Positions 28,775 through 37,352 of a stretch of 64,000 nt of DNA are shown one piece after another. Origin of the DNA: an uncultured Pelagibacteraceae bacterium (GTDB lineage: Bacteria; Pseudomonadota; Alphaproteobacteria; Pelagibacterales; Pelagibacteraceae); assembly GCA_902590915.1 (NCBI GenBank), contig CACIYQ010000002.1, positions 62,001 to 126,000 on the forward strand. The letters are read 5' to 3'. The notes below the pieces were generated by a model. That model was given only the letters and a program-made list of their open reading frames with translations. It made no database searches and was not told the origin of the DNA. Numbering within the stretch: position 1 is the stretch's first letter; each line of letters begins with the position of its first letter. The position numbers were made by a program, and so were the translations under genes.

Positions 28775-30484
28775 ATGAAAAATCCTTTTGCAAATTTATT
28801 CAAAAAGAAAAAACAAACTGATGCTCCAGTTCCTAAACCAAAGACGGAAAATAAAAAAGAGAGTTTCTTTAGTAAATTTTTAAAAAACAGATTAGGAAAA
28901 TCTACTGCTAAAGGAGAAGAAATTATTGGAGTAGAGTTAACACCAACAGAAATACGTTTGTCACAAGTTTCTAATAATAAATCTAATCAATGGGTACTTG
29001 ATAAATTTCACGTTCATAAGTTTGAGGGAATACCTAAAGGGGGTACAGTATTAGAAAATCCAGATAAAGTAGCCGATGAGTTAAAAATTGCTCTTCAAAA
29101 ATTAAAAATCAACACAACCAATGCTGCAATAGCAATTCCTGTTACTAGTGCAATTATAAGAGTTGTTACTGCACCGTTAATGACAGATGACGAGTTAAAA
29201 AAAGCAATTGATACAGATTCTTTATGGGAAAACCTGGTTCAATTGACTGATAATTTAAATGATTATTCTATTTTTCACCAAGTGATAAATAAAGACAAAA
29301 CTGGAAATACAATGGATATTTTATTTGTTGCGTCGAAACTTTCAGACATCAACAATTACACCGATATTATTAAAAAAGGTGGACTAAATGCTGTCATAAT
29401 CGATGTTAAATGTTTTGCACTTAAATCTGCTGTAGACCAAGTAAATCAAATTGCAGGTTCAATTGAAGAAAGCAATTTAACCGCAGTTTTAGAATTTGGA
29501 TTAGATGAAAACTACGTCATGATTTTATATGAAAATAATCCTATCATCACAGACATCTTTATAAGAGGACAAGATAGAAAAACATTGGCAGAAAGTAATA
29601 ACCAAGAAGAAATGGATGCCCTGGTGAGAAGGTATATGACACAGGTTAAACAAGCCATTCAAGATTTTGAGACAAAATATGAAAAAAGAATTAGAAATTT
29701 AAAAGTTACTTCTAACTTAGAAAATGTTGAAGATTATTTAGCAAGTTTTAGAAAAAATATGACAAATACCGGGTATCAACTTTTTGATCCTTTTGATGGA
29801 ATAAAAATTCCTGCACAGCTTGAAAATGAAACAACAATGCAAAATAGATCCTATTTTTCTACAGTGATGGGATTAGCTTTTAGAAAATTAGATGTATTTG
29901 GTTATTACAAGTTCGTGACCGCAGTTAAAAATATTAACTTACTTCCTAACAGAGATAATATGATTGCTCAAAAAAAAGCAAAAGCTGTATCTAGTTTTGC
30001 TTTTAAAGGAGTAGTAGGTATTGTAGCGATAATCTACATAACCTTGTTTGGATTTTCTTTCTGGCAAATTTCAGAATTAAATGAAAAAATTGTTGGTTAC
30101 GAAGAAGTGGTTCAATCACATGAGCTTAAAACTTTAGAAAAAAATAAATACGCAAAAGAAATTGGCATAATGTTAAAATCATTAAAATTAAGTCAATCAA
30201 TTAAATCCAATAAAACAATAAGTTTTAGGGTGCTTGCTCAAATTGCATCTTCTGTGCCAAAAAGAGTGAAGTTTAAATCGATTGAATATAATGGGGTTGA
30301 TCAAATAGTAATAGAAGGCTCAGCATTTAGTGATCAAGATATTCTAAAGTTAATCAGTAATTTAAATAATAAAAAACTAATTTCCCAAGCATCTTTAGCA
30401 AGTATGACCTTGCCTGAAGATCAGCAACTAGGGTCACAAAAAATGAAAGGCTTTAAAATAGCCTGTATTTTGGAGAGTGCTTAA
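28775..30484 (+). CDS. pilMN: PilM-PilN fusion, pilus alignment subcomplex protein
   Basis: Residues about 47-385 are an actin-like PilM domain (EEIIGVELTPTEIRL near the start, an ATPase-type fold, and TAVLEFG near 236-242). Residues about 386-569 are PilN: the INLLP motif at 387-391, one membrane helix (about 409-430), a short coiled coil, and a PilN periplasmic ferredoxin-like domain. In most type IVa systems PilM is a separate cytoplasmic protein that binds the INLLP tail of PilN. Here the two are joined in one uninterrupted frame. The N-terminal 45 residues are lysine-rich. The pilO ATG overlaps the stop (TAATG), followed by pilP, Q, B, C. Confidence 0.88.
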   Translation: MKNPFANLFKKKKQTDAPVPKPKTENKKESFFSKFLKNRLGKSTAKGEEIIGVELTPTEIRLSQVSNNKSNQWVLDKFHVHKFEGIPKGGTVLENPDKVADELKIALQKLKINTTNAAIAIPVTSAIIRVVTAPLMTDDELKKAIDTDSLWENLVQLTDNLNDYSIFHQVINKDKTGNTMDILFVASKLSDINNYTDIIKKGGLNAVIIDVKCFALKSAVDQVNQIAGSIEESNLTAVLEFGLDENYVMILYENNPIITDIFIRGQDRKTLAESNNQEEMDALVRRYMTQVKQAIQDFETKYEKRIRNLKVTSNLENVEDYLASFRKNMTNTGYQLFDPFDGIKIPAQLENETTMQNRSYFSTVMGLAFRKLDVFGYYKFVTAVKNINLLPNRDNMIAQKKAKAVSSFAFKGVVGIVAIIYITLFGFSFWQISELNEKIVGYEEVVQSHELKTLEKNKYAKEIGIMLKSLKLSQSIKSNKTISFRVLAQIASSVPKRVKFKSIEYNGVDQIVIEGSAFSDQDILKLISNLNNKKLISQASLASMTLPEDQQLGSQKMKGFKIACILESA

Positions 30485-31125
30485 TGGATCTTAAAAATAT
30501 AACAATGTCAGATTTAAAAGCCAAGTTTAGTGGTGCTGCTGATAAAAAAACACTTGTCAAATTTGGTATAGGGTTTGGTGCAATAATTATATTTTTAATA
30601 ATTTATTACGCTATCCTAAATCCAATGGTTAAAGAACGTAAAGTAAAGTACGAAGATAAGTTGTTAAAGGAAAATGAAATTTCTCAATTCGAAAACGAAA
30701 TAATTCAATTTAAAGCTAGAATAAAAAAATTAAAACCTGAATTTGAAGATAGCTCGACTTTATTTCACTCCAAGGCAGAAGTTGAAGATTTGTATCAAAG
30801 TTTAAGTAAACACGCAGGTGTAAATGGATTGGTCATTTCGAAAATTGAAAAGAAAAAACCAATTCCTGTTATGAAAGATGGTGTTGCCAATCAATCTGCA
30901 GAAAACCTTACTGCTGACATGGTCTCTTATTACAAAATTCCAGTAGACTATGAGATAAAAGGAAAGTTTCTAGGCTATATAAAGTTTAAAAGAGCAGTAT
31001 CTAAGCAAAAGAAAATGCTTAATTTTGACAAAGAGACTATAAGTGTAGTACAAAATGATTCAACTGGAGCGATAATTGCAAAGGGAGAATTAACAATTGT
31101 GGGATTACCAAATGAATTTTTTTAG
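30484..31125 (+). CDS. pilO: Type IV pilus inner-membrane protein PilO
   Basis: Bitopic protein of the PilM-N-O-P alignment complex linking the inner-membrane platform to the secretin. There is one helix (about 26-45), then a coiled coil (about 50-85) and an alpha/beta periplasmic domain (about 90-213). That domain has the YYKIPVDYEIKGKFLGYIKF segment typical of PilO. Length 213 is normal. It begins inside the stop of pilMN and overlaps pilP by 14 bases. Confidence 0.87.
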   Translation: MDLKNITMSDLKAKFSGAADKKTLVKFGIGFGAIIIFLIIYYAILNPMVKERKVKYEDKLLKENEISQFENEIIQFKARIKKLKPEFEDSSTLFHSKAEVEDLYQSLSKHAGVNGLVISKIEKKKPIPVMKDGVANQSAENLTADMVSYYKIPVDYEIKGKFLGYIKFKRAVSKQKKMLNFDKETISVVQNDSTGAIIAKGELTIVGLPNEFF

Positions 31126-31555
31126 AATTTTATTAGTTATAATGATGATGGTTGCGAACATTTCATTGGCAGATAATCATGTTAAAAATGAAGAGCTCTT
31201 AGAACAAGTTAAAGAAATTACCCAAGGACTTGCTGATGAAGATGAAGTTCCATTGAATGATCCTTTTGCTGGCAATGAAGGTACGAATTCTTTAGCCAGT
31301 ATCCCTGATGGTGAGCAAGAAGATGAAATGAGTTTATATAATTTTAAACTTGCTGGATTAATTTCAGGCAAAGACCATAGTTATATTTCGGTAGTAAGTT
31401 CAGCGGGTGAGGCAATCACTCTAACATTAGGACAATTTTTAGGTAAAAATAAATTTATAGATTTAAGACTTACAGAGGCTATCTTTAAAAAAGAAGATGG
31501 TAAATATTTAATAATCGATTTTAATAATCAAATAAGAGAGGCTGATGAATATTAA
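31112..31555 (+). CDS. pilP: Type IV pilus assembly protein PilP
   Basis: Periplasmic connector between PilN/PilO and the secretin PilQ. An N-terminal signal-like helix (about 1-20, ending SLA) is followed by an acidic disordered linker with a conserved DPF element and a small beta-domain (about 70-147) as in PilP. There is no cysteine anywhere, so unlike classical PilP it cannot be a lipoprotein. I choose ATG 31112 rather than the TTG at 31097, since it gives a proper signal sequence. It overlaps pilQ by 11 bases. Confidence 0.82.
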   Translation: MNFFRILLVIMMMVANISLADNHVKNEELLEQVKEITQGLADEDEVPLNDPFAGNEGTNSLASIPDGEQEDEMSLYNFKLAGLISGKDHSYISVVSSAGEAITLTLGQFLGKNKFIDLRLTEAIFKKEDGKYLIIDFNNQIREADEY

Positions 31556-33104
31556 AAATTTATTTAATTTATCAGTAATTGTAATCTTAGGTTTTGTTCT
31601 GAGTAGTTGTGCTAATTCACAGTTTGCAAAAAAATATAATAAACCCTTCAAACACAATACTCCATTAATAAAGAGTAATGATATTACCAACTCCGGAAAG
31701 TCTGAAATTGCAAAAACTTTAGGTATGGGTCCTAAGCCAGTTGAGGGGGATACCAGAAAATTAGGTAAAAGAAAAAAAATATCTTCAGAAGCTCAAAGAA
31801 ATTATTTAATTATCTCAGATAATTTTCCTCTTCTTAAACAAAGAGTTACTTTAAAATTTAAGAATTTAGATTTTAAAGAGACGATGCAGTTAATGGGCAA
31901 AATTGGAGAAATTAATGTATTAGTTGGTGACGAAGTTGCCGGAGTAATTTCAGCTGAGTTAGTTGATGTGCCTTGGGATAAGGCCTTTCAGGCTTTGTTA
32001 GATATGAAAAATTATGCATCGGATGTAGATGTTGCAAGTAATTTGATTAGAGTTCATTCTCCAGAAACTTTAACCTCTCAAGAAACTTATAAATCAGAAA
32101 GAGCGCAAGCAGTTAAGAAAAAAGTTGAACTTGAAGATAGTGTTGAGCCAATATTCTCAGAAATATTCAGACTATATTATATTTCTCCAGCACAAGCAAA
32201 ATCAACCATTGAAGAATTGTTTACATCACAATCAGGTGATAGTTCTTTCAACCCAATTCAAATTACAGAAGAAGTAACAACTAGATCAATAATTGTGAGA
32301 GGGAAAGAAAAAGATTTAGATGTAGTTGATAAAGTTATTAAAGAAATTGATATTAGAACTAAACAAGTCCTAATTGAAGCTTTCATCGTCGAAGCAAATT
32401 CAGACTTTGAAAGAGCTTTGGGATCGAGGTTAGGTGGATATTATTCTAATAAAGGACGAGTTGCAGGTGGTGTAGCTGGTACTAGTAGTGGAAGTGCTGT
32501 TGGAACTAGTTTAGATGAGGCAGCTGGACTGGGATCAGCGACAGATAGTATTGCAAACTTTCCAGTAACAGGTGCAACAAGTGGTATTGGATTATTAAGA
32601 AAAACAACTACAGGGGTTTTAAAGGCTGAAATAACTGCACTTGAAAGTATGGGTATGGGAAAAACTATTTCAAATCCAAAAGTTTTCACATTAGATAATC
32701 AGTTAGCAACAGTTACTCAAGGGGAAGAAATTCCTTATCAAACAACATCGGATGGAACTACTTCAACTTCATTTAAAGAAGCAGCTTTGAAATTAGAGGT
32801 GACGCCAAGTATTATAGGGGATGGAAATGTATTATTAACCATCAAAGTTAATAATGACACACCAAATAGAGCTGCAGCATCAGATGAGCCACCTATCAAT
32901 AAAATGGAAATTGTTACAAAATTATTAGTAGCCGACGGAGATATTGTTGTAATTGGTGGAATTAAGAAAAATGTTCAAACAAATAATAAAAGCCAATTAC
33001 CAGGTGTCGGAAATATGCCTGTGATCGGTAATCTCTTTAAAGGTAAGTCTAATTCTGATAATCTAGATGAATTATTGGTGTTTATTGCACCAAGAATTTT
33101 ATAA
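31545..33104 (+). CDS. pilQ: Type IV pilus secretin PilQ, predicted lipoprotein
   Basis: Outer-membrane secretin through which the pilus exits. The signal peptide ends in a lipobox-like VLSSC with C22, so the mature protein is probably lipid-anchored. The N-terminal STN-like domain (about 95-175) is followed by an N1-type domain (about 200-270, VTTRSIIVRG). The secretin domain (about 280-519) includes VLIEAFIVEAN, the gate region and the VPxxGNLF-like end motif (LPGVGNMPVIGNLFKG). At 519 residues it is shorter than classical PilQ and has no visible AMIN domains. Overlap of one base with pilB. Confidence 0.92.
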   Translation: MNIKNLFNLSVIVILGFVLSSCANSQFAKKYNKPFKHNTPLIKSNDITNSGKSEIAKTLGMGPKPVEGDTRKLGKRKKISSEAQRNYLIISDNFPLLKQRVTLKFKNLDFKETMQLMGKIGEINVLVGDEVAGVISAELVDVPWDKAFQALLDMKNYASDVDVASNLIRVHSPETLTSQETYKSERAQAVKKKVELEDSVEPIFSEIFRLYYISPAQAKSTIEELFTSQSGDSSFNPIQITEEVTTRSIIVRGKEKDLDVVDKVIKEIDIRTKQVLIEAFIVEANSDFERALGSRLGGYYSNKGRVAGGVAGTSSGSAVGTSLDEAAGLGSATDSIANFPVTGATSGIGLLRKTTTGVLKAEITALESMGMGKTISNPKVFTLDNQLATVTQGEEIPYQTTSDGTTSTSFKEAALKLEVTPSIIGDGNVLLTIKVNNDTPNRAAASDEPPINKMEIVTKLLVADGDIVVIGGIKKNVQTNNKSQLPGVGNMPVIGNLFKGKSNSDNLDELLVFIAPRIL

Positions 33105-34852
33105 TGATTAATATAAGTAGAGAATCTGAGATAAACCTTATTAATATCTTGATTGATCAAGATATAATATCAGGAAAAGATTTAGCCAACATAAAAAAAG
33201 TTTCAAGCGAAACACAAAAATCTCAACTGGATGCAGTTTTTGAACTTAATTTAACAGACGAAAATAAAATTTTAGATTTATTGGTTAAAGAACAATCATT
33301 AGATGTAATCGATTTGTCGTCTACTCCGATTGCAGATGAAATAAAGTCAGTTCTTCCTTCAAATTATATTCATATGAATTTTATCGCTCCATTTAAAGTC
33401 GAAGGTAAAATTCTACATATAGCAATCCCAGACAGTTCAAAATTAAGTTTAATGAGAAATTTAAGAACAATAACAAAAATGGATATAGAATTACATGCAG
33501 CTAAAATTTCTGATATTTCAAACTTTATAAAAAAACTTCATGCAGAGGGAGAGACAACATATGAAAGTATTCAAAAGAAAAATAAGGAAAAAGTTCAGAC
33601 CTTTGATTACGATATAGATGAAAACACAGAAATTTTAGATGAAAAACCTGAAGAGGATATTGAGGCTCTAGAAAATGAATCCGAAGTAATTAAATTTTCA
33701 ACAGCAGTTGTTGCAGAAGCAATTAAATCTGGTGTTTCCGATATTCATATTGAACCCTATAGATTTACTTCAAGAGTGAGATATCGATTAGATGGTATTT
33801 TACAGGAGCAAGAACAGTTTTCTAAATTTTTGCATTCTAACTATGGTGCGGTAGTTACTCGTTTTAAAATTATGGGTAAACTTGATATTGCAGAAAGAAG
33901 ACTTCCACAAGATGGAGCGATCCCATTTAAAATAGATGGCAAAGTAGTAGATTTACGTCTTTCAATATTACCTACGGCCAACAATGAAAGAATTGTGATG
34001 AGGGTTCTAAATAAAGATGCTGGCGATATTAGTCTGGAACAATTAAATTTTGAAGAAACAGATTTAAATAATTTAAGAAAAGCAATACACGGCACCCAAG
34101 GATTAGTCTTGGTAACTGGTCCTACAGGATCTGGAAAAACAACAACGCTTTACAGTATTTTAAAAGAAGTTTCAAAACCTCATCTAAACATTTTAACAGC
34201 AGAAGATCCCGTTGAATATGAATTAGATGGTGTAGGTCAAGTTCAAATTAAAGATGATATTGGTTTTAATTTTTCAACTGCCCTAAGATCTTTTTTAAGA
34301 CAAGACCCAGAAATCATTTTAGTTGGAGAGATGAGGGATAAAGAAACAGTGGATATAGGTTTGAAGGCTGCTTTAACTGGTCACTTGGTATTTAGCACTT
34401 TGCACACTAATGATGCGCCAAGTACCATTACAAGATTACAAAATATGGGAACACCAGATTATTTAATAAGTGCTGCAGTAACACTAGTATTAGCGCAAAG
34501 ACTTGCTAGAAAAACTTGCACTGAATGCAGAGTTCCTGATGATGATATTACCCCTAAAGCTTTAGCTGATTTTGGATTTACTGTTGAGCAAGCATCAAGA
34601 GCAAAAGTTCAAAAAGGTAAAGGTTGCCCGAAATGCAAAGAAACTGGCTACAAAGGAAGAATGGGTATCTATGAAATTTTAAATGTTACAAAACCAATTA
34701 AAGAAGCTATTTTAAGACAAGCAACAACACCGGAGCTTAAAGAGATAGCAACTAAAGAAGGTTTTAGAACAATGCAAGACATGGGTCGAGAAATGATTTT
34801 AACTGGTGATTTAAATTTCAGAGAATTCGATCGTGTTTTATCTGGAGAGTAG
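33104..34852 (+). CDS. pilB: Pilus extension ATPase PilB
   Basis: Hexameric ATPase that drives pilin polymerisation. The N-terminal MshEN/GspE-N domain (about 10-145) is followed by an acidic linker (about 165-195) and the ATPase core with VSDIHIEPYR. Walker A GPTGSGKT is at 339-346, followed by AEDPVEYE, Walker B ILVGEMRD and the His-box STLHTNDAP. Near the C-terminus are the paired CxxC motifs (CTEC, CPKC) of the zinc site. Length 582 is typical. It overlaps pilQ by one base, and pilC begins 5 bases later. Confidence 0.95.
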   Translation: MINISRESEINLINILIDQDIISGKDLANIKKVSSETQKSQLDAVFELNLTDENKILDLLVKEQSLDVIDLSSTPIADEIKSVLPSNYIHMNFIAPFKVEGKILHIAIPDSSKLSLMRNLRTITKMDIELHAAKISDISNFIKKLHAEGETTYESIQKKNKEKVQTFDYDIDENTEILDEKPEEDIEALENESEVIKFSTAVVAEAIKSGVSDIHIEPYRFTSRVRYRLDGILQEQEQFSKFLHSNYGAVVTRFKIMGKLDIAERRLPQDGAIPFKIDGKVVDLRLSILPTANNERIVMRVLNKDAGDISLEQLNFEETDLNNLRKAIHGTQGLVLVTGPTGSGKTTTLYSILKEVSKPHLNILTAEDPVEYELDGVGQVQIKDDIGFNFSTALRSFLRQDPEIILVGEMRDKETVDIGLKAALTGHLVFSTLHTNDAPSTITRLQNMGTPDYLISAAVTLVLAQRLARKTCTECRVPDDDITPKALADFGFTVEQASRAKVQKGKGCPKCKETGYKGRMGIYEILNVTKPIKEAILRQATTPELKEIATKEGFRTMQDMGREMILTGDLNFREFDRVLSGE

Positions 34853-34857
34853 TTTAA

Positions 34858-36099
34858 ATGTCTTCAGAAACTTTTTCATATAAAGGGATTTCAGCAGGGA
34901 AATATATTGAGGGTGAAATTGAGGCTCTTAACCAAGAAGAAGCTTCTTTTAAACTAAAAGAGCAAAAAGTAATCATTACTAATTTAATAAAGGTTAAAAA
35001 GAAAAAAGCTGCCAAAGATAAAAAAAAAGGAGGTGGATTTTCTTTTGGAAAGAAAGCAGTAAAGCCCCAAGACGTAGTAATTTTTTCAAAACAATTTGCC
35101 ACTATGGTGAAGGCGGGACTGCCAATTCTTAATGTATTAAGCATGTTAAGAGATCAAATTGAACATCCAACGATGAAAGAAATAATTGAGGATATCAGAA
35201 AAAGTTTGGAAGGTGGAATTACGCTTTCTAAATGTTTTGAAAAATATCCAAAAGTATTTGATAATATTTATATTAATTTGATCAAGGCAGGGGAGGCAAG
35301 CGGTAAACTTGATGTTTTCTTGATGAAGTTAGTTGAATCTTTGGAAAAAAGAGAAAAAGTTAAAAAGAAAATTAAAAGCGCTTTAACCTATCCGGTAGTG
35401 ATGTTTACTGTTGCAATAACTGTAATGGTTTTCATGCTAGTTAAAGTCGTCCCTGTTTTTGCAGAGATGTATGAAGGCATGGGTGTAGCACTTCCAACGC
35501 CAACGGCTGTCATTATGACAGCAAGTAACTTTATGAGAGGATCAGGCGGTCTAACACTAGGGATTGTAACGGTTATATTGTTTGTAGTATTTAAATATAC
35601 CACAACTAAAATTCCAGCTATTCGATATAAGTGGCATCAAAGAGTTTTAAAAATGCCAGTGTTTGGAGATATGATTTTAAAATCTTTGATCGCTAGAATT
35701 TCCTTGATAATGGGTAATCTTAGCTCTGCTGGAGTAAACTTACTTGAAAGCATTGAAATTGCAAAATCAGTAAGTAATAACGATGTAGTGACACTTGCAT
35801 TAGAAAACGTAAAAAAAGGTGTTTTTTCAGGAGACACACTTACAAAATTATTTTTAAAAGAACCCACTTTTCCACCAACTTTTAGCCAGTTAATTTCTGT
35901 TGGAGAACAAACAGGAAATTTGGATGAAATGTTTACCTCAGTATCAAATTATTATGAGGAGGAGTTTGATACAGCTGTAGACAATATGTCCAGTTTAATT
36001 GAACCAATTATGATTGTGTTTATGGGAGTAATGATTGGTGGACTGATGATTGCAATGTACTCACCAATCTTTAATGTTGGGGCAATTATTGGTGGTTAA
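34858..36099 (+). CDS. pilC: Inner-membrane platform protein PilC
   Basis: Polytopic platform of the pilus machine, contacted by PilB and PilT. Two GspF/PilC domains are seen (about 75-200 and 275-400), each with the conserved KAGExSG/QTGNL pattern (LIKAGEASGKLD; VGEQTGNLDEMF). Three membrane helices lie near 175-200, 220-240 and 380-405. A lysine-rich cytoplasmic N-terminus (about 40-70) precedes them. Length 413 is standard. It closes the pilMN-O-P-Q-B-C operon; 83 bases follow before the next gene. Confidence 0.94.
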   Translation: MSSETFSYKGISAGKYIEGEIEALNQEEASFKLKEQKVIITNLIKVKKKKAAKDKKKGGGFSFGKKAVKPQDVVIFSKQFATMVKAGLPILNVLSMLRDQIEHPTMKEIIEDIRKSLEGGITLSKCFEKYPKVFDNIYINLIKAGEASGKLDVFLMKLVESLEKREKVKKKIKSALTYPVVMFTVAITVMVFMLVKVVPVFAEMYEGMGVALPTPTAVIMTASNFMRGSGGLTLGIVTVILFVVFKYTTTKIPAIRYKWHQRVLKMPVFGDMILKSLIARISLIMGNLSSAGVNLLESIEIAKSVSNNDVVTLALENVKKGVFSGDTLTKLFLKEPTFPPTFSQLISVGEQTGNLDEMFTSVSNYYEEEFDTAVDNMSSLIEPIMIVFMGVMIGGLMIAMYSPIFNVGAIIGG

Positions 36100-36182
36100 A
36101 AAATCAAAATGGACACTCTGTATCAACTAAGTGTTTCAATATATCTTTAAATTTAAAATTCTTTAATATAAAAGTTCAGTTA

Positions 36183-36476
36183 GTGATTAAACATTTAAAA
36201 TTATTAATTATTTTTATTTTTCTTACAGGTTGTGCCCAGAGTGTTGCGGTTATTGGTCCAGCAGTAACAGTTGCTACTACCGGTAGCGTAAATCAAGCCT
36301 TACTATCAGGCACAATAAATACAGGTATTAAGCATCAAACAGGTAAAAATGTAAGTGAACATATGGTTCAAGCTTTTAATGAACCATTAGACTGTTCTAT
36401 GACAAGTAGTAATGAATTAGCAGAGATGTTCTTTGACGATTATAATGATTTAGATTGCTACCTAGAAAAAAATTAA
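36183..36476 (+). CDS. Small lipoprotein of unknown function
   Basis: 97 residues starting at GTG, with a signal peptide ending in a lipobox FLTGC (C17), then a glycine/threonine-rich stretch with small hydrophobic residues (about 22-50) and an acidic C-terminus with two cysteines. The hydrophobic AVIGPAVTVATTGSVNQA segment recalls small outer-membrane lipoproteins. Its position after pilC hints at a link with the pilus, possibly standing in for a pilotin, but it has no TPR repeats like PilF. It ends 4 bases into the converging RsbW-like gene. Confidence 0.6.
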   Translation: MIKHLKLLIIFIFLTGCAQSVAVIGPAVTVATTGSVNQALLSGTINTGIKHQTGKNVSEHMVQAFNEPLDCSMTSSNELAEMFFDDYNDLDCYLEKN

Positions 36477-36907
36477 TTATTTAAATTTTTAGAGAGTATT
36501 AAGTGATTAATCCATGGTTTTTCACCTTCTTTAAAAACCACTGCATCCATAATTTGTTGAATAAAAAAAGTCCCTAATCCACCAGGTTTAATATCATCAA
36601 TTTTTCGATGCCGTATTTTATCTTTTTCAACAGGTCTTCCTTTATCAAAAAAACCAATTTCTAATTGCCCATTACTAACAGATATTTTGATTTCCATTTT
36701 ATCCTCAGTTTCTTCATTGTTGTAGGCATGTTTGACAATATTTTGAGCTGCCTCAGCAATAGCTAAAACCAATTCATCCTTTAAATCTTGCTTGATATTT
36801 AATTTTTCAAAAACTTCTCTGCAAAAAGATCTAACATGTTTTAGATTAGATGAGTTAACCTCAAAATCTCTCTTTTCATCTAAATTAATTATTTGTGATT
36901 GTCTCAT
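36473..36907 (-). CDS. RsbW-like serine kinase / anti-sigma-type ATPase
   Basis: A single HATPase_c_2 (GHKL) domain of 144 residues. The N-box ELVLAIAEAAQNIVKHAYN (residues about 44-62), a short DKGRP G1-like motif and the G2 motif GGLGTFFIQQIMD are intact. In partner-switching systems such proteins bind either a sigma factor or their STAS partner and phosphorylate the latter. The ATG at 36907 overlaps the stop of the STAS gene by one base. A TTG at 36910 would add one residue. No sigma factor gene is nearby, so its other partner is unknown. Confidence 0.88.
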   Translation of the reverse strand: MRQSQIINLDEKRDFEVNSSNLKHVRSFCREVFEKLNIKQDLKDELVLAIAEAAQNIVKHAYNNEETEDKMEIKISVSNGQLEIGFFDKGRPVEKDKIRHRKIDDIKPGGLGTFFIQQIMDAVVFKEGEKPWINHLILSKNLNN

Positions 36908-37206
36908 CAATCCAAATTTAAGATTTGTTCTAGTTTGGCCATCATGATTACTTTAAGAACAGATTTACTAATTTCTTTTAAGGTAACTTTTGTTCCAAGT
37001 TCTGTAGCTTTTTGATGACTTTCAATAAGCACTGATATTCCCGATGAGTCCATGTACTGAACATCTTTCAAATTTAAATGAACTTCTTTTTTAGCTTCAA
37101 TGAGAGGCATGATTACCTCCTTTGCTCTTTCTGTGACATCCATATCTATCTCTCCATCAAGATAGACAGTGGAAATATTGTTCTCCTCAGTAACTCTATA
37201 GCTCAC
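36907..37206 (-). CDS. RsbV/SpoIIAA-like STAS anti-anti-sigma factor
   Basis: 99-residue STAS domain. Near residues 50-60 the MDSSGISVLI motif holds the serine that RsbW-type kinases phosphorylate and RsbU-type phosphatases restore. GTG start at 37206. It is translationally coupled to the downstream RsbW-like gene. Two candidate phosphatases for it are encoded in the window, the Amt fusion and the GAF protein. Its start faces the likely major pilin gene across 140 bases, so a shared or coordinated promoter region is possible. Confidence 0.9.
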   Translation of the reverse strand: MSYRVTEENNISTVYLDGEIDMDVTERAKEVIMPLIEAKKEVHLNLKDVQYMDSSGISVLIESHQKATELGTKVTLKEISKSVLKVIMMAKLEQILNLD

Positions 37207-37261
37207 AAACGCCTTTATTTATTAAATTTTAGTTAAAATCAATAAAAAATACAATCTATGA

Positions 37262-37291
37262 TTGACCCAAAATGATTAATTGCATTATATT
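37262..37291 (+). promoter_or_regulatory. Candidate promoter of the major pilin gene
   Basis: TTGACC at 37262-37267 and TATATT at 37286-37291, spacer 18, five of six consensus matches in each box. Transcription would begin near 37298, giving a leader of about 55 bases that contains the ribosome-binding site AGGA at 37341-37344, eight bases before the ATG at 37353. This is the best promoter plus ribosome-binding-site pair in the pilus locus, as expected for an abundant structural subunit. Confidence 0.5.
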
Positions 37292-37352
37292 ACTAAATAA
37301 TATTTAGTTATATATATTTTAAAATTATTACAAAATAAAAAGGATTTTGAAT

